A model generated the notes under the pieces. The model made no database searches. It saw only the letters and a program-made list of their open reading frames with translations, and had not been told where the DNA came from. Positions 63,659-64,000 of a DNA stretch of 64,000 bases are shown in pieces. A program made the position numbers and the translations under genes. The DNA is from Bacteroides sp. (GTDB taxonomy: Bacteria > Bacteroidota > Bacteroidia > Bacteroidales > Muribaculaceae). Location: the NCBI GenBank assembly GCA_014802435.1, contig JAAVCG010000006.1, positions 121,195 to 185,194 of the forward strand, in the 5' to 3' direction. The number at the start of each line of letters is the position of its first letter. The first letter of the stretch is position 1.

Positions 63659-64000
63659 TTATAACGGGGAAATGTCAGTTGCGTATTTTATATACTCGTT
63701 GAGGCCGGGGAAACCGGTCATTTTGTCATAGATGTTATGATTGGAGTCGTAGAATATGTAGGAGGGGAAGCCGGTGAATCCAAAGGCGTTACCGATTTCA
63801 AGGGAACTTTCTTGGCTTATACGTATGTTTATACCGGGGATTTTGTTTGCCATGTTTTGCCAGGCTTGATAGGAGGAGCTCGTGTCGCTAATATATATGT
63901 AGACAATTCCCTCAGGCAATTCTTTCTTAATGGATGCAACTCTTTGAATGGCATTGAGGCAGGGTCCGCACCATGTGTTCCATAAGTCTACTATTACGGG
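63659..64000 (-). CDS. Thioredoxin-like (TlpA family) protein, truncated at window end
   Basis: Minus-strand reading from 64000: PVIVDLWNTWCGPCLNAIQRVASIKKELPEGIVYIYI; WCGPC motif. Confidence 0.85.
   Translation of the reverse strand, partial: PVIVDLWNTWCGPCLNAIQRVASIKKELPEGIVYIYISDTSSSYQAWQNMANKIPGINIRISQESSLEIGNAFGFTGFPSYIFYDSNHNIYDKMTGFPGLNEYIKYATDISPL

Overview
This 64 kb window comes from a Bacteroidales chromosome. A Muribaculaceae-like lineage is my inference from protein style and Bacteroides-type promoters (-33 TTTG / -7 TAnnTTTG). Most of it is ordinary core genome: pepT(partial)-skp-skp-bamA-uppS, tsaE, acpP-fabF, thrS-infC-rpmI-rplT, rpmE2, lpxH, galE, folP, rpe, ilvE, acyl-CoA dehydrogenase/etfAB, nadC and rlmH, plus tRNA-Ser(GCT) and tRNA-Cys(GCA). 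Secreted or surface glycan-related proteins are interspersed: a GH29 fucosidase, a BACON-M60 peptidase, a GEVED-like protein, a dockerin protein and a BspA-like LRR protein. Accessory content includes a hipBA module, an AT-rich acyltransferase / IS30 / radical-SAM island, and an AlbA_2+WYL protein. The most unusual signals are non-coding: (1) a 157 bp array of 11 bp repeats that inverts on itself and fills the 5'UTR of a DEAD-box helicase gene; (2) a compact minus-strand unit near 45.5-45.87 kb with a promoter, a leader of three strong hairpins, an anti-SD/SD pairing, a 41 aa GTG-start ORF and a terminator; (3) a 166 bp near-palindrome beside a candidate ~90 nt sRNA at 28.19-28.47 kb; (4) a modular family of palindromic intergenic repeats at 7, 33 and 55 kb; (5) a 10 bp homopolymer in the promoter region of a secreted-protein gene. 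No CRISPR array or complete prophage was seen. All family assignments are from reading translated motifs, with no database search.
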